Shown: positions 1 to 8,653, numbered from the stretch's first letter. The stretch: DNA of 55,201 nucleotides from Gammaproteobacteria bacterium (GCA_015492075.1 WGFU01000013.1:1-55201), one strand, 5' to 3'. Made by a program: numbers and translations. Notes: a model not told the origin generated them from the sequence alone.

Positions 1-147
1 ATTTGTATATGGCGAGGAAGGAACTGGCTATTTCATAGGCGGATTGCGCCTGAAATCTGCCAAATGGGCAGAAAACGTTGAGCAGTCAGAGCAGAATTGC
101 TTGTTTTTAGCTGTTTTCTCAAAATTTAGGGCTTGTTCAGAGGTTCC
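1..147 (+). mobile_element. Probable right end of an IS5-like insertion sequence (partial)
   Basis: The third reading frame encodes a short tail, LYMARKELAIS, ending with a stop at 36-38. It resembles the C-terminal LYxARK(R)-type tail of IS5-family transposases. The following AT-rich stretch ends in GCTTGTTCAGAGGTTCC (131-147), which looks like the terminal inverted repeat of that family. TTA follows directly and could be a short target duplication. The left part of the element lies outside the window, so only the end is visible. This is an inference from a short tail and an end-like motif; a chance resemblance is possible. Confidence 0.4.
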
Positions 148-594
148 TTAAAAAACAACTCGATTGACCACCTCATCGTTAAACATCCCCATTCGTCATC
201 GAGCCTTGAGTCGGCGTCGGCAGCACACGTCGATGCTAACCAAATTGCGAAAGGAGTCCTTGTCAAAAGATACAATGGCAATTATCTATTGACCGTATTG
301 CCCGCCAGCTTCGACCTTAACGTGAAAGCGCTGGAAGAAGAGATCGGTGAACCGATAACATTTGCCAGCGAACAAGAATTACCCGATATTTTTCCGGACT
401 GCGAATTAGGTGCCGTGCCTGCCATAGGCCCTGCATACGGTTTGGAGACTATCATCGATACCCGCCTACGAACTCAACCCGACATATACTTTGAGGCGGG
501 CGACCACGAGGAGCTCGCCCATATCAGCGAACCTCAATTCGAAACGCTATTAGCAGAAGCGCGATATTTGCCTATTAGCAAAGAAATACTGTAA
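133..594 (+). CDS. YbaK/ProX-type aminoacyl-tRNA deacylase domain protein, probably 5'-truncated
   Basis: The 153-residue product matches the YbaK/EbsC fold: KHPHSSSSLESA near residue 17, the AKGVLVKR strand and the GAVPAIGPAYG loop near 95. Such proteins hydrolyse mischarged aminoacyl-tRNA in trans or act as free-standing editing domains in the cytoplasm. The only available start is TTG at 133, right after an in-frame stop at 127-129, with no clear ribosome binding site. Family members normally carry a longer N-terminal helix before the HPH motif, which here would fall inside the suspected IS end. I infer that an insertion removed the original start, so the gene may be weakly expressed or dead. 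Confidence 0.7.
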   Translation: MFRGSLKNNSIDHLIVKHPHSSSSLESASAAHVDANQIAKGVLVKRYNGNYLLTVLPASFDLNVKALEEEIGEPITFASEQELPDIFPDCELGAVPAIGPAYGLETIIDTRLRTQPDIYFEAGDHEELAHISEPQFETLLAEARYLPISKEIL

Positions 595-656
595 CAGAAT
601 ACGCTGCTCGACCAAACGGCGAGAGGCCACAATAGCCCCCCGCCGCATAGTAATTG

Positions 657-1121
657 CTACTTGGAACGAACCGTAATTTTGTGTGCTTTTGCTGCCTTTT
701 TCTTGCCAATGGTGATATCCAACACACCGTCTTTTACCTCAGCAGACACTTTCTCCGGGTCTGCGGTATCCGGCAAGCCAAAACTACGGTGAAAAATGCC
801 GTAGGTGCGTTCTATACGATGATAGTCTTCTCTTTCTTCCTTGATTTCCGATTTACGCTCACCTTTAATCAGTAAATTACCATTACTCATGCTAACGTCT
901 ATATCCTTGGCATCGATTCCCGGCACATCAACTTTGATAACAAACTGATTATCTTCTTCCTTAATATCTGTCGCTGGCGTCCATTCGCTGCTCAAAATGC
1001 TATTCGAATCATCATCAAATGGAGACATCCACCTGCCCCAAGGCCTGGAACGAAACAGCTTATTAATATCTTCCTGGATCCCGCTCACCAAATCCGTAGG
1101 TTCATAACGTGTGAGATTCAT
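657..1121 (-). CDS. Hsp20/alpha-crystallin small heat shock protein
   Basis: This 154-residue protein has a variable N-terminus rich in Arg, Trp and Asp, then an alpha-crystallin domain from about residue 45. Visible landmarks are the WTPATDIKEEDNQFVIKVDVPG start, GNLLIKGERK in the middle and the GVLDITIGKK C-terminal strand. Small heat shock proteins form cytoplasmic oligomers that hold unfolding clients for ATP-dependent chaperones. The length is normal for bacterial Hsp20. A near-consensus FNR/Anr box lies 107 bp upstream (1229-1242), which suggests induction by low oxygen, like the neighbouring uspA-like gene. The C-terminal IxI motif is not obvious. Confidence 0.95.
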   Translation of the reverse strand: MNLTRYEPTDLVSGIQEDINKLFRSRPWGRWMSPFDDDSNSILSSEWTPATDIKEEDNQFVIKVDVPGIDAKDIDVSMSNGNLLIKGERKSEIKEEREDYHRIERTYGIFHRSFGLPDTADPEKVSAEVKDGVLDITIGKKKAAKAHKITVRSK

Positions 1122-1228
1122 GATTCAATCCTCAGTAATTAGTTGCCGATATGCAGCAATATAACCAAACAAGGCTGAAACCAGCCGCCTCTACCCTATT
1201 TTTTTACCACCAGCAATACCGAGTGTTA

Positions 1229-1242
1229 TTGATTCTGGTCAA
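1229..1242. promoter_or_regulatory. FNR/Anr-type box upstream of hsp20
   Basis: TTGATTCTGGTCAA matches the FNR/Anr consensus TTGAT-N4-ATCAA at nine of ten defined positions. It lies between the uspA 3' end and the hsp20 start, so it most likely serves hsp20. An FNR-type regulator is encoded at 5203-5964. Confidence 0.65.
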
Positions 1243-1269
1243 TTTATTGATATGTTATGCCACTTTAAT

Positions 1270-2142
1270 TTACAGCCTGACTGCCAAGGCGTCGCAATGT
1301 GAGCGATGGAATACCGAGTTTGCTGTAGAACCCAGCAAAAGCTCTACACCGTGGCGTCCATGAGAACCCATGACAATCAAGTCGATGGCATTTTTGTCCG
1401 CATAATCGGCAATTTCTTTCCCCGGCGAACCAAGCAATAGCTGACTGGGCACATCGGCCAGGCAATATTCCTGCGTCAACTGCTCGAACTGCCTCTCGAT
1501 TTTTTCCACTATTTCAGTTTCAAACAAACTAAGCGGCATCTCAAACACCGGCGCCCTATTAACAACATGCACCATGATTAACTCGGCTCCATGTCTTGCG
1601 GCAAGTTCTTTTGCTTGTTGAATGACTTTATCGATTGCAGGCATAAACTCAACGGCCAGTAAGATCCGCTTATAAGACTTTATAGCAGGAGCTATATCAC
1701 TATCACTGATCTTGGTCACCAACACATCGACTGGTGATTGGTGCAATACTGCATTGGCTATCGAACCCAAATAAAAACCTGACAAACGTTTTCCGTGGGC
1801 ACCAACAACCACGAGATCAGCACCTTCTTCCTTAGCACAATCAATAATTTCGTTTTTCACACTTCCTACCCGCACAATTTGTTTGACCTTCTCTCTATCT
1901 ATCCCGACGCGATGAAGTATGCGATCCATCCTTGTCATTTCCTCCACTTTAGCCTCTTCACCATTTCGCAGCATTTCATAATAACCATAGGCTTCCGGTA
2001 TCCCCATAAGCAGAAGCGGTTCTATAACATGGACAAATATCAAGTCTGCCTGCTGGCAATCGGCGATATATTTCGCCTGCAGTACAACTTGCTCTGCTGC
2101 TGGTTCGTAACTCAATGCGACCAATATGTTTTTGAAAGCCAT
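1270..2142 (-). CDS. Tandem universal stress protein (two UspA domains)
   Basis: The 290-residue protein is two UspA domains in series (about 1-145 and 155-290). Each begins with a hydrophobic strand (KNILVALSYEP, KRILLAVEFMP). Each ends with the nucleotide-binding pattern G-x2-G-x9-G-S: VVGAHGKRLSGFYLGS and VMGSHGRHGVELLLGS. That pattern indicates ATP-binding-type Usp. Tandem Usps in proteobacteria commonly help survival during anaerobic stasis. A perfect FNR/Anr box lies 67 bp upstream at 2210-2223, which fits low-oxygen control as seen for Anr-regulated Usps in pseudomonads. It is transcribed toward hsp20 but each gene seems to have its own box. Confidence 0.95.
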   Translation of the reverse strand: MAFKNILVALSYEPAAEQVVLQAKYIADCQQADLIFVHVIEPLLLMGIPEAYGYYEMLRNGEEAKVEEMTRMDRILHRVGIDREKVKQIVRVGSVKNEIIDCAKEEGADLVVVGAHGKRLSGFYLGSIANAVLHQSPVDVLVTKISDSDIAPAIKSYKRILLAVEFMPAIDKVIQQAKELAARHGAELIMVHVVNRAPVFEMPLSLFETEIVEKIERQFEQLTQEYCLADVPSQLLLGSPGKEIADYADKNAIDLIVMGSHGRHGVELLLGSTANSVFHRSHCDALAVRL

Positions 2143-2209
2143 GGCATCACCCGTTGCTGGAAAACATTACGCCTTATCGACACTTTGATATAAGTCACTA
2201 TAAGAGTTT

Positions 2210-2223
2210 TTGATTTGAATCAA
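2210..2223. promoter_or_regulatory. Perfect FNR/Anr box between uspA and dksA-like gene
   Basis: TTGATTTGAATCAA is an exact TTGAT-N4-ATCAA palindrome in the divergent intergenic region. It is 67 bp upstream of the uspA start and 123 bp upstream of the dksA-like start, so it could serve one or both promoters. Confidence 0.8.
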
Positions 2224-2252
2224 GAGATGCATTCGTTTACGACGCGACAATT

Positions 2253-2270
2253 TATATCAGCGGTGATATA
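2253..2270. promoter_or_regulatory. Short perfect inverted repeat, candidate operator
   Basis: TATATCAGCGGTGATATA has 7-bp perfect arms around a 4-bp spacer, upstream of the dksA-like gene. It is distinct from the neighbouring FNR box. No cognate regulator can be assigned. Confidence 0.35.
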
Positions 2271-2346
2271 TTAAAAATGCATATATTAGGTAGTGGTTTG
2301 CATCAAGATTTATTATTTATTTCTAAACATAGATAAGGTGATAGAA

Positions 2347-2739
2347 GTGAATGGTTTGAACAATGCCCAAGTCGATCATCTAAAAAACAAATTGCAGAAA
2401 CAACGAAGCCTGTTAAGCACAATGATTGACGCATCAAGTGCAAGCGATGTTGACTTTGCCACTCTTGCCGGCGAAGTGCATGACAAGGCTGATGAATCAG
2501 TCGCCGACCTGTTTGGCGACACCCAGATTGCGTCTCGGCACCGTGCTATTAGCGAACTAACTGCGATTGATGAGGCCCTGCTAAGGATAAAAAATAAGAG
2601 CTATGGGCGCTGCATAGACTGCAACGATGAAATTGCTTACTCGCGGCTGGAAGCCTACCCGGTCGCCAAGCGTTGTATCCGCTGCAAAGAAATATTTGAA
2701 AGAAATCACGAGTCGCTCGCTCACGTTCCCAGCCTATAG
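2347..2739 (+). CDS. DksA/TraR-family C4 zinc-finger protein
   Basis: The product has an N-terminal helical coiled-coil part followed by a zinc finger, CIDC-x17-CIRC, typical of DksA/TraR proteins. These insert into the RNA polymerase secondary channel and alter initiation, often together with ppGpp. I chose GTG 2347 (130 residues) because AAGGTG lies 6 bases upstream; the reading frame stays open back to GTG 2293. The coiled-coil tip is shorter than in E. coli DksA, so a role as a secondary DksA-like factor is more likely than the housekeeping one. It directly precedes the PEP synthase gene with a 38-bp gap and may be co-transcribed. Confidence 0.85.
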   Translation: MNGLNNAQVDHLKNKLQKQRSLLSTMIDASSASDVDFATLAGEVHDKADESVADLFGDTQIASRHRAISELTAIDEALLRIKNKSYGRCIDCNDEIAYSRLEAYPVAKRCIRCKEIFERNHESLAHVPSL

Positions 2740-2777
2740 ATTAGCCAGGTGCATCTTCGAAACTATCACATAACAAG

Positions 2778-5195
2778 ATGAAGCTTCATATCAAGCAAGC
2801 AAGCTATATTCGTTGGTTTAGCGAACTCAGCGTTAACGATGTCGCCATCGCTGGTGGAAAAAATGCCTCATTAGGTGAAATGTATCGTGAGCTTAGCCCT
2901 CTGGGCATCAATGTTCCCAACGGATTCGCCATCACCGCCAACGCTTATCGCGATAATATCAGCGCCGTTAGCGAATCACTTGCTTCCGTTCTCTCAAACA
3001 TTAATCCGGGTGATCTAAACAGCCTGTCAAAATATGCCGCCGAGGCGAGGAAGATCGTTTACGATCATAGTATCAGCGATTCCCTTGCGCAAGAAATCAA
3101 ACAGAGTTATCAGCAACTCAAGTCAGAATACGGCCCTGACTTGAGTGTCGCAGTACGCAGCTCTGCGACTGCTGAGGACTTGCCTACAACAAGCTTCGCT
3201 GGTCAACATGATACCTACCTCAACATCAGTGGTGAAAGTTCCTTGATTGATGCTTGCCGGCATTGTTTTGCTTCGCTGTTCACCGACCGCGCGATCTCCT
3301 ACCGCGTTCATAACGGTTTTGACCATATGCAAGTAGCCATGTCCGTAGGCATCATGAAAATGGTGCGCTCGGACATAGCCAGCAGTGGTGTCATGTTCAG
3401 TCTGGATACCGAAACAGGCTTTCGTGACGTTGTCTTCATTACCGCCACGTTTGGCTTGGGCGAGAATATCGTCCAAGGCTTGGTCGATCCTGACGAATTT
3501 TATGTCCATAAGCCTACCTTTGAACAGGGTTATCGCACCGTATTATCACGCCACCTTGGTGACAAGCAGGTAACCATGACCTACGCAAAGCAGGGAGACA
3601 CAGAAAACGTAGAAAACATCGAAACACCTGACGAACTAAAACAGCATTATTGTATCGATGACGACGATGTATTAACGCTTGCCGATTTCGCAATTAAAAC
3701 CGAAAAACATTACAGTGCAGTAACCGAAAATCCCTGTCCAATGGATATGGAATGGGCAAAAGACGGTATTGACGGCAAGCTTTACCTAATTCAAGCGCGG
3801 CCTGAAACCGTTACATCACAATACACTGTCAATCAGCTTACGGAGTATAAGCTTCTTGGCACCGCTATTCCATTATGTACAGGACGTGCGATAGGCACGC
3901 AAATCGCTTCTGGCAATGTCAGAAAAATTAATCAGAATGCGGATCTCGTGCACTTTAAACCCGGCGAAATCTTGCTCGCCGACACCACTCACCCCGACTG
4001 GGGGCCTATTATGACCACCGCATCGGCGATCATTACCAATCGTGGCGGCCGTACCTGCCATGCGGCAATTGTCGCCCGCGAACTAGGTATACCGGCAGTA
4101 GTAGGCACTGGCGACGCTATGCAAAAAATAGAAGACGGTAGTGAAGTCACCGTATGCTGCGCCGAAGGTGAATCAGGCCATGTCTACTCAGGACACATGG
4201 ACTTCAGCACTAACACCATCGAGCTGACTGACATCCCTCATACACAGACGGACATCATGCTTAACCTTGGCAATCCTGGTCGTGCGTTCTCCTACAGCTT
4301 TTTACCCTGTGATGGTGTTGGCTTGGCACGCATGGAATTTATCATCAACGATCATATTAAAGCTCACCCAATGGCCCTACTCTATCCACAAAAAATTGAG
4401 GACAGCGAGGAACGGAGAAAAATCACTGAATTAATTAAATTCTATGATAGCGGTAGCAATTATTTTACAGAGAAACTTTCTGAAGGCATTGCCATGATCG
4501 CTGCCGCCTTCTATCCAAAACCGGTCATTGTTCGCATGTCGGACTTCAAGAGCAACGAATATGCCAGCCTATTAGGCGGCGCAAGTTTCGAGCCAATTGA
4601 AGAAAACCCGATGATTGGCTTCCGTGGCGCCTCTCGCTATAGCCATCCAGCCTATGTAGAAGGTTTTAATCTTGAGTGCCAGGCCGTAAAACGTGTTCGC
4701 GATGAAATGGGATTCAACAATGTCAAGCTTATGATTCCGTTCTGTCGCCGTATCGATGAGGCAAAAAATGTGCTGCAATGCATGGCATCGAACGGCTTAA
4801 CACAAAAACAGAATGAGCTAGAGATCTACGTCATGTGCGAGATCCCTAATAACGTTATTCAGATTGACAACTTTGCACAACTGTTTGATGGTTTCTCCAT
4901 TGGTTCAAACGATCTCACACAACTGGTTCTCGGCGTCGATCGTGATTCAGAAATTGTCGCCTTCGATTTTGATGAACGCGATCCCGGAGTCATGGAGATG
5001 ATACGTTTAGCGATAGAAGGCGCTCACCGTAACGGTCGTCATATTGGCCTTTGCGGACAGGCGCCCTCAGACTTTCCCGAAGTCGCAGAATACCTGACTA
5101 AGCTGAAGATAGACTCAATCAGCCTCAATCCCGATTCCATCCTTAGAACTATCGAAAAAATTGCTGCCGTGGAACAACAATTAGCAAACGACTAG
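2778..5195 (+). CDS. ppsA: Phosphoenolpyruvate synthase
   Basis: The 805-residue protein has the standard PEP synthase order: an N-terminal ATP-grasp domain (AGGKNASLGEMYREL near 26, AVRSSATAEDLPTTSFAGQ near 125), a phosphohistidine swivel domain and a C-terminal TIM-barrel PEP/pyruvate domain (IGSNDLTQLVLGVDRD). The swivel domain carries the catalytic histidine at about 428 in GGRTCHAAIVAREL. The enzyme converts pyruvate and ATP to PEP, AMP and phosphate, the entry step of gluconeogenesis. The length is normal. It sits among low-oxygen stress genes, as in other proteobacterial stress clusters, and may help recover carbon from fermentation products. Confidence 0.97.
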   Translation: MKLHIKQASYIRWFSELSVNDVAIAGGKNASLGEMYRELSPLGINVPNGFAITANAYRDNISAVSESLASVLSNINPGDLNSLSKYAAEARKIVYDHSISDSLAQEIKQSYQQLKSEYGPDLSVAVRSSATAEDLPTTSFAGQHDTYLNISGESSLIDACRHCFASLFTDRAISYRVHNGFDHMQVAMSVGIMKMVRSDIASSGVMFSLDTETGFRDVVFITATFGLGENIVQGLVDPDEFYVHKPTFEQGYRTVLSRHLGDKQVTMTYAKQGDTENVENIETPDELKQHYCIDDDDVLTLADFAIKTEKHYSAVTENPCPMDMEWAKDGIDGKLYLIQARPETVTSQYTVNQLTEYKLLGTAIPLCTGRAIGTQIASGNVRKINQNADLVHFKPGEILLADTTHPDWGPIMTTASAIITNRGGRTCHAAIVARELGIPAVVGTGDAMQKIEDGSEVTVCCAEGESGHVYSGHMDFSTNTIELTDIPHTQTDIMLNLGNPGRAFSYSFLPCDGVGLARMEFIINDHIKAHPMALLYPQKIEDSEERRKITELIKFYDSGSNYFTEKLSEGIAMIAAAFYPKPVIVRMSDFKSNEYASLLGGASFEPIEENPMIGFRGASRYSHPAYVEGFNLECQAVKRVRDEMGFNNVKLMIPFCRRIDEAKNVLQCMASNGLTQKQNELEIYVMCEIPNNVIQIDNFAQLFDGFSIGSNDLTQLVLGVDRDSEIVAFDFDERDPGVMEMIRLAIEGAHRNGRHIGLCGQAPSDFPEVAEYLTKLKIDSISLNPDSILRTIEKIAAVEQQLAND

Positions 5196-5202
5196 TTGAT
5201 TA

Positions 5203-5964
5203 TCAAGCGACTCGATCCAACTCACGATAGTCTTCACTGTTGTTATCAGCAATTGCCTGCAAGCGCGCGCGATCACTAATCCCTATTATCCGACGTTGTA
5301 CCGTGAGCACACCCTCGGACTGGAAACGTGTAAATAAGCGACTCACTGTCTCGATAACCAAACCAAGATAGTTTGCAATATCGTTACGCGACATCGGTAA
5401 ACTAATGATTTGTGCAGACATTCCTCGAGCTGCCATACTGGAAGACAAATCCAACAAAAAACAGGCCAAACGCTGCTCTGAAGTCATCTTGCCCAGCATG
5501 AGCAACATTTTTTGCTCATCGACCATTTGTCGACTGAGGACATCCAGCAAGCGCCATTGTAAACTCGGCACCCGATTGCAAAAATCTTCATAGTCACGAA
5601 GCGACAGTTCACAGATGCTCGTAGTCTCTAGTGCTTCTGCCGTATAACGATGTTCTCCACTACCTATTCCGTCCAGGCCCAATATATCACCGGGCATATG
5701 AAATCCGATAATCTGATGCTCACCATCACGTGAGGTAACATATGATTTGACGCAGCCCGAGTGCACCATCGCAAAAGAATCAAACGACTCGCCCATCATA
5801 AAAACCTTCTCACCCTTATGCAGTGGACTAGGATGCCTTGTTTTGCGAGAAAACTGCTCCGTTTCGCTATCGCTCAAACCGCGGGTCAGGCAATAACGCG
5901 TGCTGGGACAACCAAGGCAAGGATTTTTTAACTGACCAAACCGTTCACTATTTTTAGCTAACAT
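5203..5964 (-). CDS. FNR/Anr-type oxygen-sensing transcriptional regulator
   Basis: From ATG 5964, which has AGGAGG 7 bases upstream, the product is 253 residues. N-terminal cysteines C16-x2-C19-x5-C25 and a central cysteine C118 match the four ligands of the FNR [4Fe-4S] cluster. A cyclic-nucleotide-binding-like beta-roll (LHKGEKVFMMGE, GFHMPGDILGLDGIGSG) and a C-terminal helix-turn-helix follow. The recognition helix ETVSRLFTRFQ keeps the E-x2-SR residues that read TTGAT half sites. The protein should be active only without oxygen. Several TTGAT-N4-ATCAA boxes around it define a likely local regulon. A longer frame to 6081 overlaps the PilZ gene and is rejected. The PilZ gene lies 53 bp upstream on the same strand and may be co-transcribed. 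Confidence 0.95.
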   Translation of the reverse strand: MLAKNSERFGQLKNPCLGCPSTRYCLTRGLSDSETEQFSRKTRHPSPLHKGEKVFMMGESFDSFAMVHSGCVKSYVTSRDGEHQIIGFHMPGDILGLDGIGSGEHRYTAEALETTSICELSLRDYEDFCNRVPSLQWRLLDVLSRQMVDEQKMLLMLGKMTSEQRLACFLLDLSSSMAARGMSAQIISLPMSRNDIANYLGLVIETVSRLFTRFQSEGVLTVQRRIIGISDRARLQAIADNNSEDYRELDRVA

Positions 5965-6017
5965 AGTTGTGCCTCCTGTTAGGGTTTGATAGCACCGCAA
6001 CGATACCGCATAATGAT

Positions 6018-6332
6018 TTAAGCAGCGGCTGGTAGAATATCGGCAAGTGTAGAGTGAATTATGGTATCGGACTCGATCCACATCAGCCCAATACCTTCTG
6101 CGCTGACATGCACCACCATCGCACTGATCCGATAAGGGTTTTCTTTGCCCTCACGCGGAATATAGCCAACAATGGTGACAATATCACCTTTCGAAATATC
6201 CGCACTACAGCCTGAAATAAATGCGCCACCGCAACCCATATTTGTCGCGTAAAAACACCCTAAATAATCATCTCGCTTTTTTACATGTACTCTATGTAAT
6301 AACTTGACACGAAAACTGCTTCGATGCTCCAC
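6018..6332 (-). CDS. PilZ-domain protein
   Basis: The 104-residue product begins at GTG 6332, with GAGGGG 7 bases upstream; a longer TTG form to 6383 exists but lacks a good site. It carries R-x3-R (HRSSFR) and a degenerate second motif NMGCGG in place of (D/N)xSxxG. This suggests a PilZ domain with uncertain c-di-GMP binding. PilZ proteins link c-di-GMP to motility, adhesion or polysaccharide output. The gene is just upstream of the FNR gene on the same strand. A 55-bp palindrome lies 82 bp upstream of its start. Confidence 0.75.
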   Translation of the reverse strand: MEHRSSFRVKLLHRVHVKKRDDYLGCFYATNMGCGGAFISGCSADISKGDIVTIVGYIPREGKENPYRISAMVVHVSAEGIGLMWIESDTIIHSTLADILPAAA

Positions 6333-6413
6333 GGCGATACCCCTCGTTACACATTCCTCAATGTTGGATAAAACTCTACACAAGGAAGTAGAAAATAAAC
6401 ATACGTACTTTCA

Positions 6414-6468
6414 TAATAAGTATAACTACGTAGATCAATAATATTGATCTACGTAGTTATACTTATTA
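6414..6468. repeat. 55-bp near-perfect palindrome with 27-bp arms
   Basis: Positions 6414-6440 are the exact reverse complement of 6442-6468, separated by a single A. The arms are AT-rich and contain CTACGTAG. The element lies between the divergent PilZ and receiver genes. With a one-base spacer it can extrude a cruciform or fold as an extremely stable hairpin in RNA. No T-tract follows on either side, so it is not a classic terminator. Confidence 0.95.
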
Positions 6469-6562
6469 CTTGAGCGCGATAATGGAACGATAATTAGGCT
6501 GTCGTTGGTAGTAAGCGCTAATAGCGATTATTTATGACAGACAAACCCGATATAAAAATCTC

Positions 6563-6937
6563 ATGAATCCGTCGCTATTCGTCGTTGCAGCAAGCACCGT
6601 GGTATACCAGAATATCGCTAACCTGTTAGTCAATGGAATGGAGGTAAGCCTTCATCTGTTTAACAGCGGGGCCACATTGCTAGTAGCCATCCGCATACAT
6701 ACACCAGATTTTCTCGTGATAGAACTTCCTCTTGTCGATGTGGATGGTCTGGAACTCTATCAACGAGTATTAGCTCACCATGGCAAACCCAAAACGATCA
6801 TTGTGACAGAAAAGGGAGATATGGCATCAGCTACCCATGCCATACGCTTAGGTGCAATAGATGTTATAGAAAAACCGATGTCAGATGATCGTTTGCTGCG
6901 CGCTATAATGAACTCTATCTCTCAAACAATTATTTAA
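6563..6937 (+). CDS. Degenerate stand-alone response-regulator receiver domain
   Basis: The 124-residue protein has the receiver fold but altered chemistry. The N-terminal acidic pair is replaced (LFVVAASTVVY). The phosphoacceptor position reads VIELPL, so Glu occupies the Asp site. The Thr (IIVTEKGD) and Lys (IEKPM) positions are kept. There is no output domain. Pseudo-receivers with Glu may imitate the phosphorylated state or act as protein docking modules. It lies 171 bp upstream of a PAS histidine kinase and could be part of that pathway. The start ATG 6563 has no obvious ribosome binding site. Confidence 0.75.
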   Translation: MNPSLFVVAASTVVYQNIANLLVNGMEVSLHLFNSGATLLVAIRIHTPDFLVIELPLVDVDGLELYQRVLAHHGKPKTIIVTEKGDMASATHAIRLGAIDVIEKPMSDDRLLRAIMNSISQTII

Positions 6938-7108
6938 TGATATTATCGAGCAATTAATCTCACAATGATTATCAAAATGGCAGATTCCAAGTAATCGTCG
7001 AGCGTTGCTGTTAATTTTATTTCCCGCGCGCTACTATTAACAGCGTTCTGATAGTTCTCTTGTCTTGAACAACACCACGAAATCTATTAGGGATACAAAT
7101 AAGACACT

Positions 7109-8644
7109 GTGCATTATCGTAGCAAAAATATTGAAAGTGATAACAGGGCATCTGTCTTCGACAAGATAGTTGATGACTTGCTCAACGAGCTGTATGTCTT
7201 TGAAAAAGAAACTCTACGTTTTCTCTACGCGAACAAAAGAGCATGTGAAAATGCCGGCTATACTTTCAGTGAATTGCTGCAACTTACACCACTTGATATT
7301 GTCCCAAAAAATAATATATCAAAATTTGAATCACTCCTGCTACTGTTGAAAAACAACGAGAAGGAAAAAGTAGAATTTGAGACTGTCTACAGAAGAGAAA
7401 ATGGATCGCTTTATCCTGTCGAAGTCCATATTCAACTCACCGAATATCAGTCAAAGGAGGCCTTTGTCGCAGTCGTTCTAGATCTCACAGAGCACAAACT
7501 AAACTACCAACGATTACAGGAAAACGAACAACGACTGGCCGCAATATTCAATAACGCGGTGGAATGTATTATTAATATTGATAGCCAGGGACTGATAACT
7601 GATTTAAACCCCGCCACCGAACAGGCTTTTGGCTATAGCGAAAAGGAAATCATTGGTAAAAGTATAAATATGCTCATGCCAACTCGCCTAGATGAGAAAC
7701 ACAATGAAGACCCAAGCCATTACCTATCTACGGGGGGAAAAACAATCACCGGCAGAGACGGTGAAGTTTTCGGCCTGCGTAAAAACGGATCAAGCTTTCC
7801 AATTGAACTTTCTGTCGCAGAAATCACCACCGATAAAGGGTGTAGCTTTACCTGGGTAATCCGTGACATATCAGAACGAAAACAGGCTGAAGCAGAGCAC
7901 AGACAGCACGAGGAGGAAAAACGCCAAAATCAGGAACGTTTTGATCGGCTATCGCGCGTCAGTGCAGTCGGTGAATTGGCAGCCAATATTGCCCATGAAA
8001 TCAACCAACCTTTAACTGCCGTGAGCACTTACGCTACTATCGCTGACCAGCTGATCAACAATGACCAACCAGATATTCAAAATCTACGGTCGATACTGGG
8101 TAAAATCAACGAACAAACAAAACGTGCCTCAAAAGTCATCCACCGTTTGCGGTCATTGATCAATAAACACGAGGTACAGCGTGAGGCCGTCAACATTAAT
8201 GAACTAATCCGTCATATCATCCATATATCGAGTCAGAAAGCATACTCAAAAAACATTGAAATTAAATTTTTTCCTATAATTCCGGCACCACCTATAAAAT
8301 GTGATTATGTCAATATACAACAAGTGATTCTCAATTTAATCAACAATGCTATTGATGCCATGGATACCAACGATTTATCGCAGAGAGAAATTATTATTAG
8401 TGTATTTCAGAGTAGTGTTAACATCCTCACAATAAGCGTTCGTGACTTTGGCAAAGGCATAGCCGAAACAGACCGAAAAAAAATATTCTCGCCATTTTAC
8501 ACCACGAAACCTGATGGTATGGGAGTAGGTCTGTCGATAAGCCGATCTATTATGGAAGCGCACAGTGGAGCATTGTCGTTAACTAGTGGCATTACCAACG
8601 GCTCGGAATTCACCTTAACACTGCCTCTTTCACTTGACAGTTGA
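7109..8644 (+). CDS. FixL-like PAS-PAS sensor histidine kinase
   Basis: The 511-residue cytoplasmic kinase has no membrane segment. A first PAS domain spans about 18-125. A second spans about 140-258 and aligns with the FixL heme-PAS: H198 (LDEKHNED) falls at the proximal heme-ligand position. The position of FixL R220 is Gly. A HisKA domain follows with H296 in NIAHEINQPL, then HATPase_c with NLINNAIDAM, DFGKGI and GMGVGLSISRS. It should phosphorylate the FixJ-like regulator encoded 9 bp downstream. Heme binding, and so oxygen sensing, is plausible but unproven, since many non-heme PAS domains share this His. Start GTG 7109 has only a distant AGGGA. Confidence 0.9.
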   Translation: MHYRSKNIESDNRASVFDKIVDDLLNELYVFEKETLRFLYANKRACENAGYTFSELLQLTPLDIVPKNNISKFESLLLLLKNNEKEKVEFETVYRRENGSLYPVEVHIQLTEYQSKEAFVAVVLDLTEHKLNYQRLQENEQRLAAIFNNAVECIINIDSQGLITDLNPATEQAFGYSEKEIIGKSINMLMPTRLDEKHNEDPSHYLSTGGKTITGRDGEVFGLRKNGSSFPIELSVAEITTDKGCSFTWVIRDISERKQAEAEHRQHEEEKRQNQERFDRLSRVSAVGELAANIAHEINQPLTAVSTYATIADQLINNDQPDIQNLRSILGKINEQTKRASKVIHRLRSLINKHEVQREAVNINELIRHIIHISSQKAYSKNIEIKFFPIIPAPPIKCDYVNIQQVILNLINNAIDAMDTNDLSQREIIISVFQSSVNILTISVRDFGKGIAETDRKKIFSPFYTTKPDGMGVGLSISRSIMEAHSGALSLTSGITNGSEFTLTLPLSLDS

Positions 8645-8653
8645 GTCCCATCC

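Noticed and set aside
5965..6081. N-terminal extension of the FNR gene to 6081
   Set aside because: It overlaps the PilZ gene, has no ribosome site and no FNR similarity; ATG 5964 with AGGAGG fits FNR exactly.
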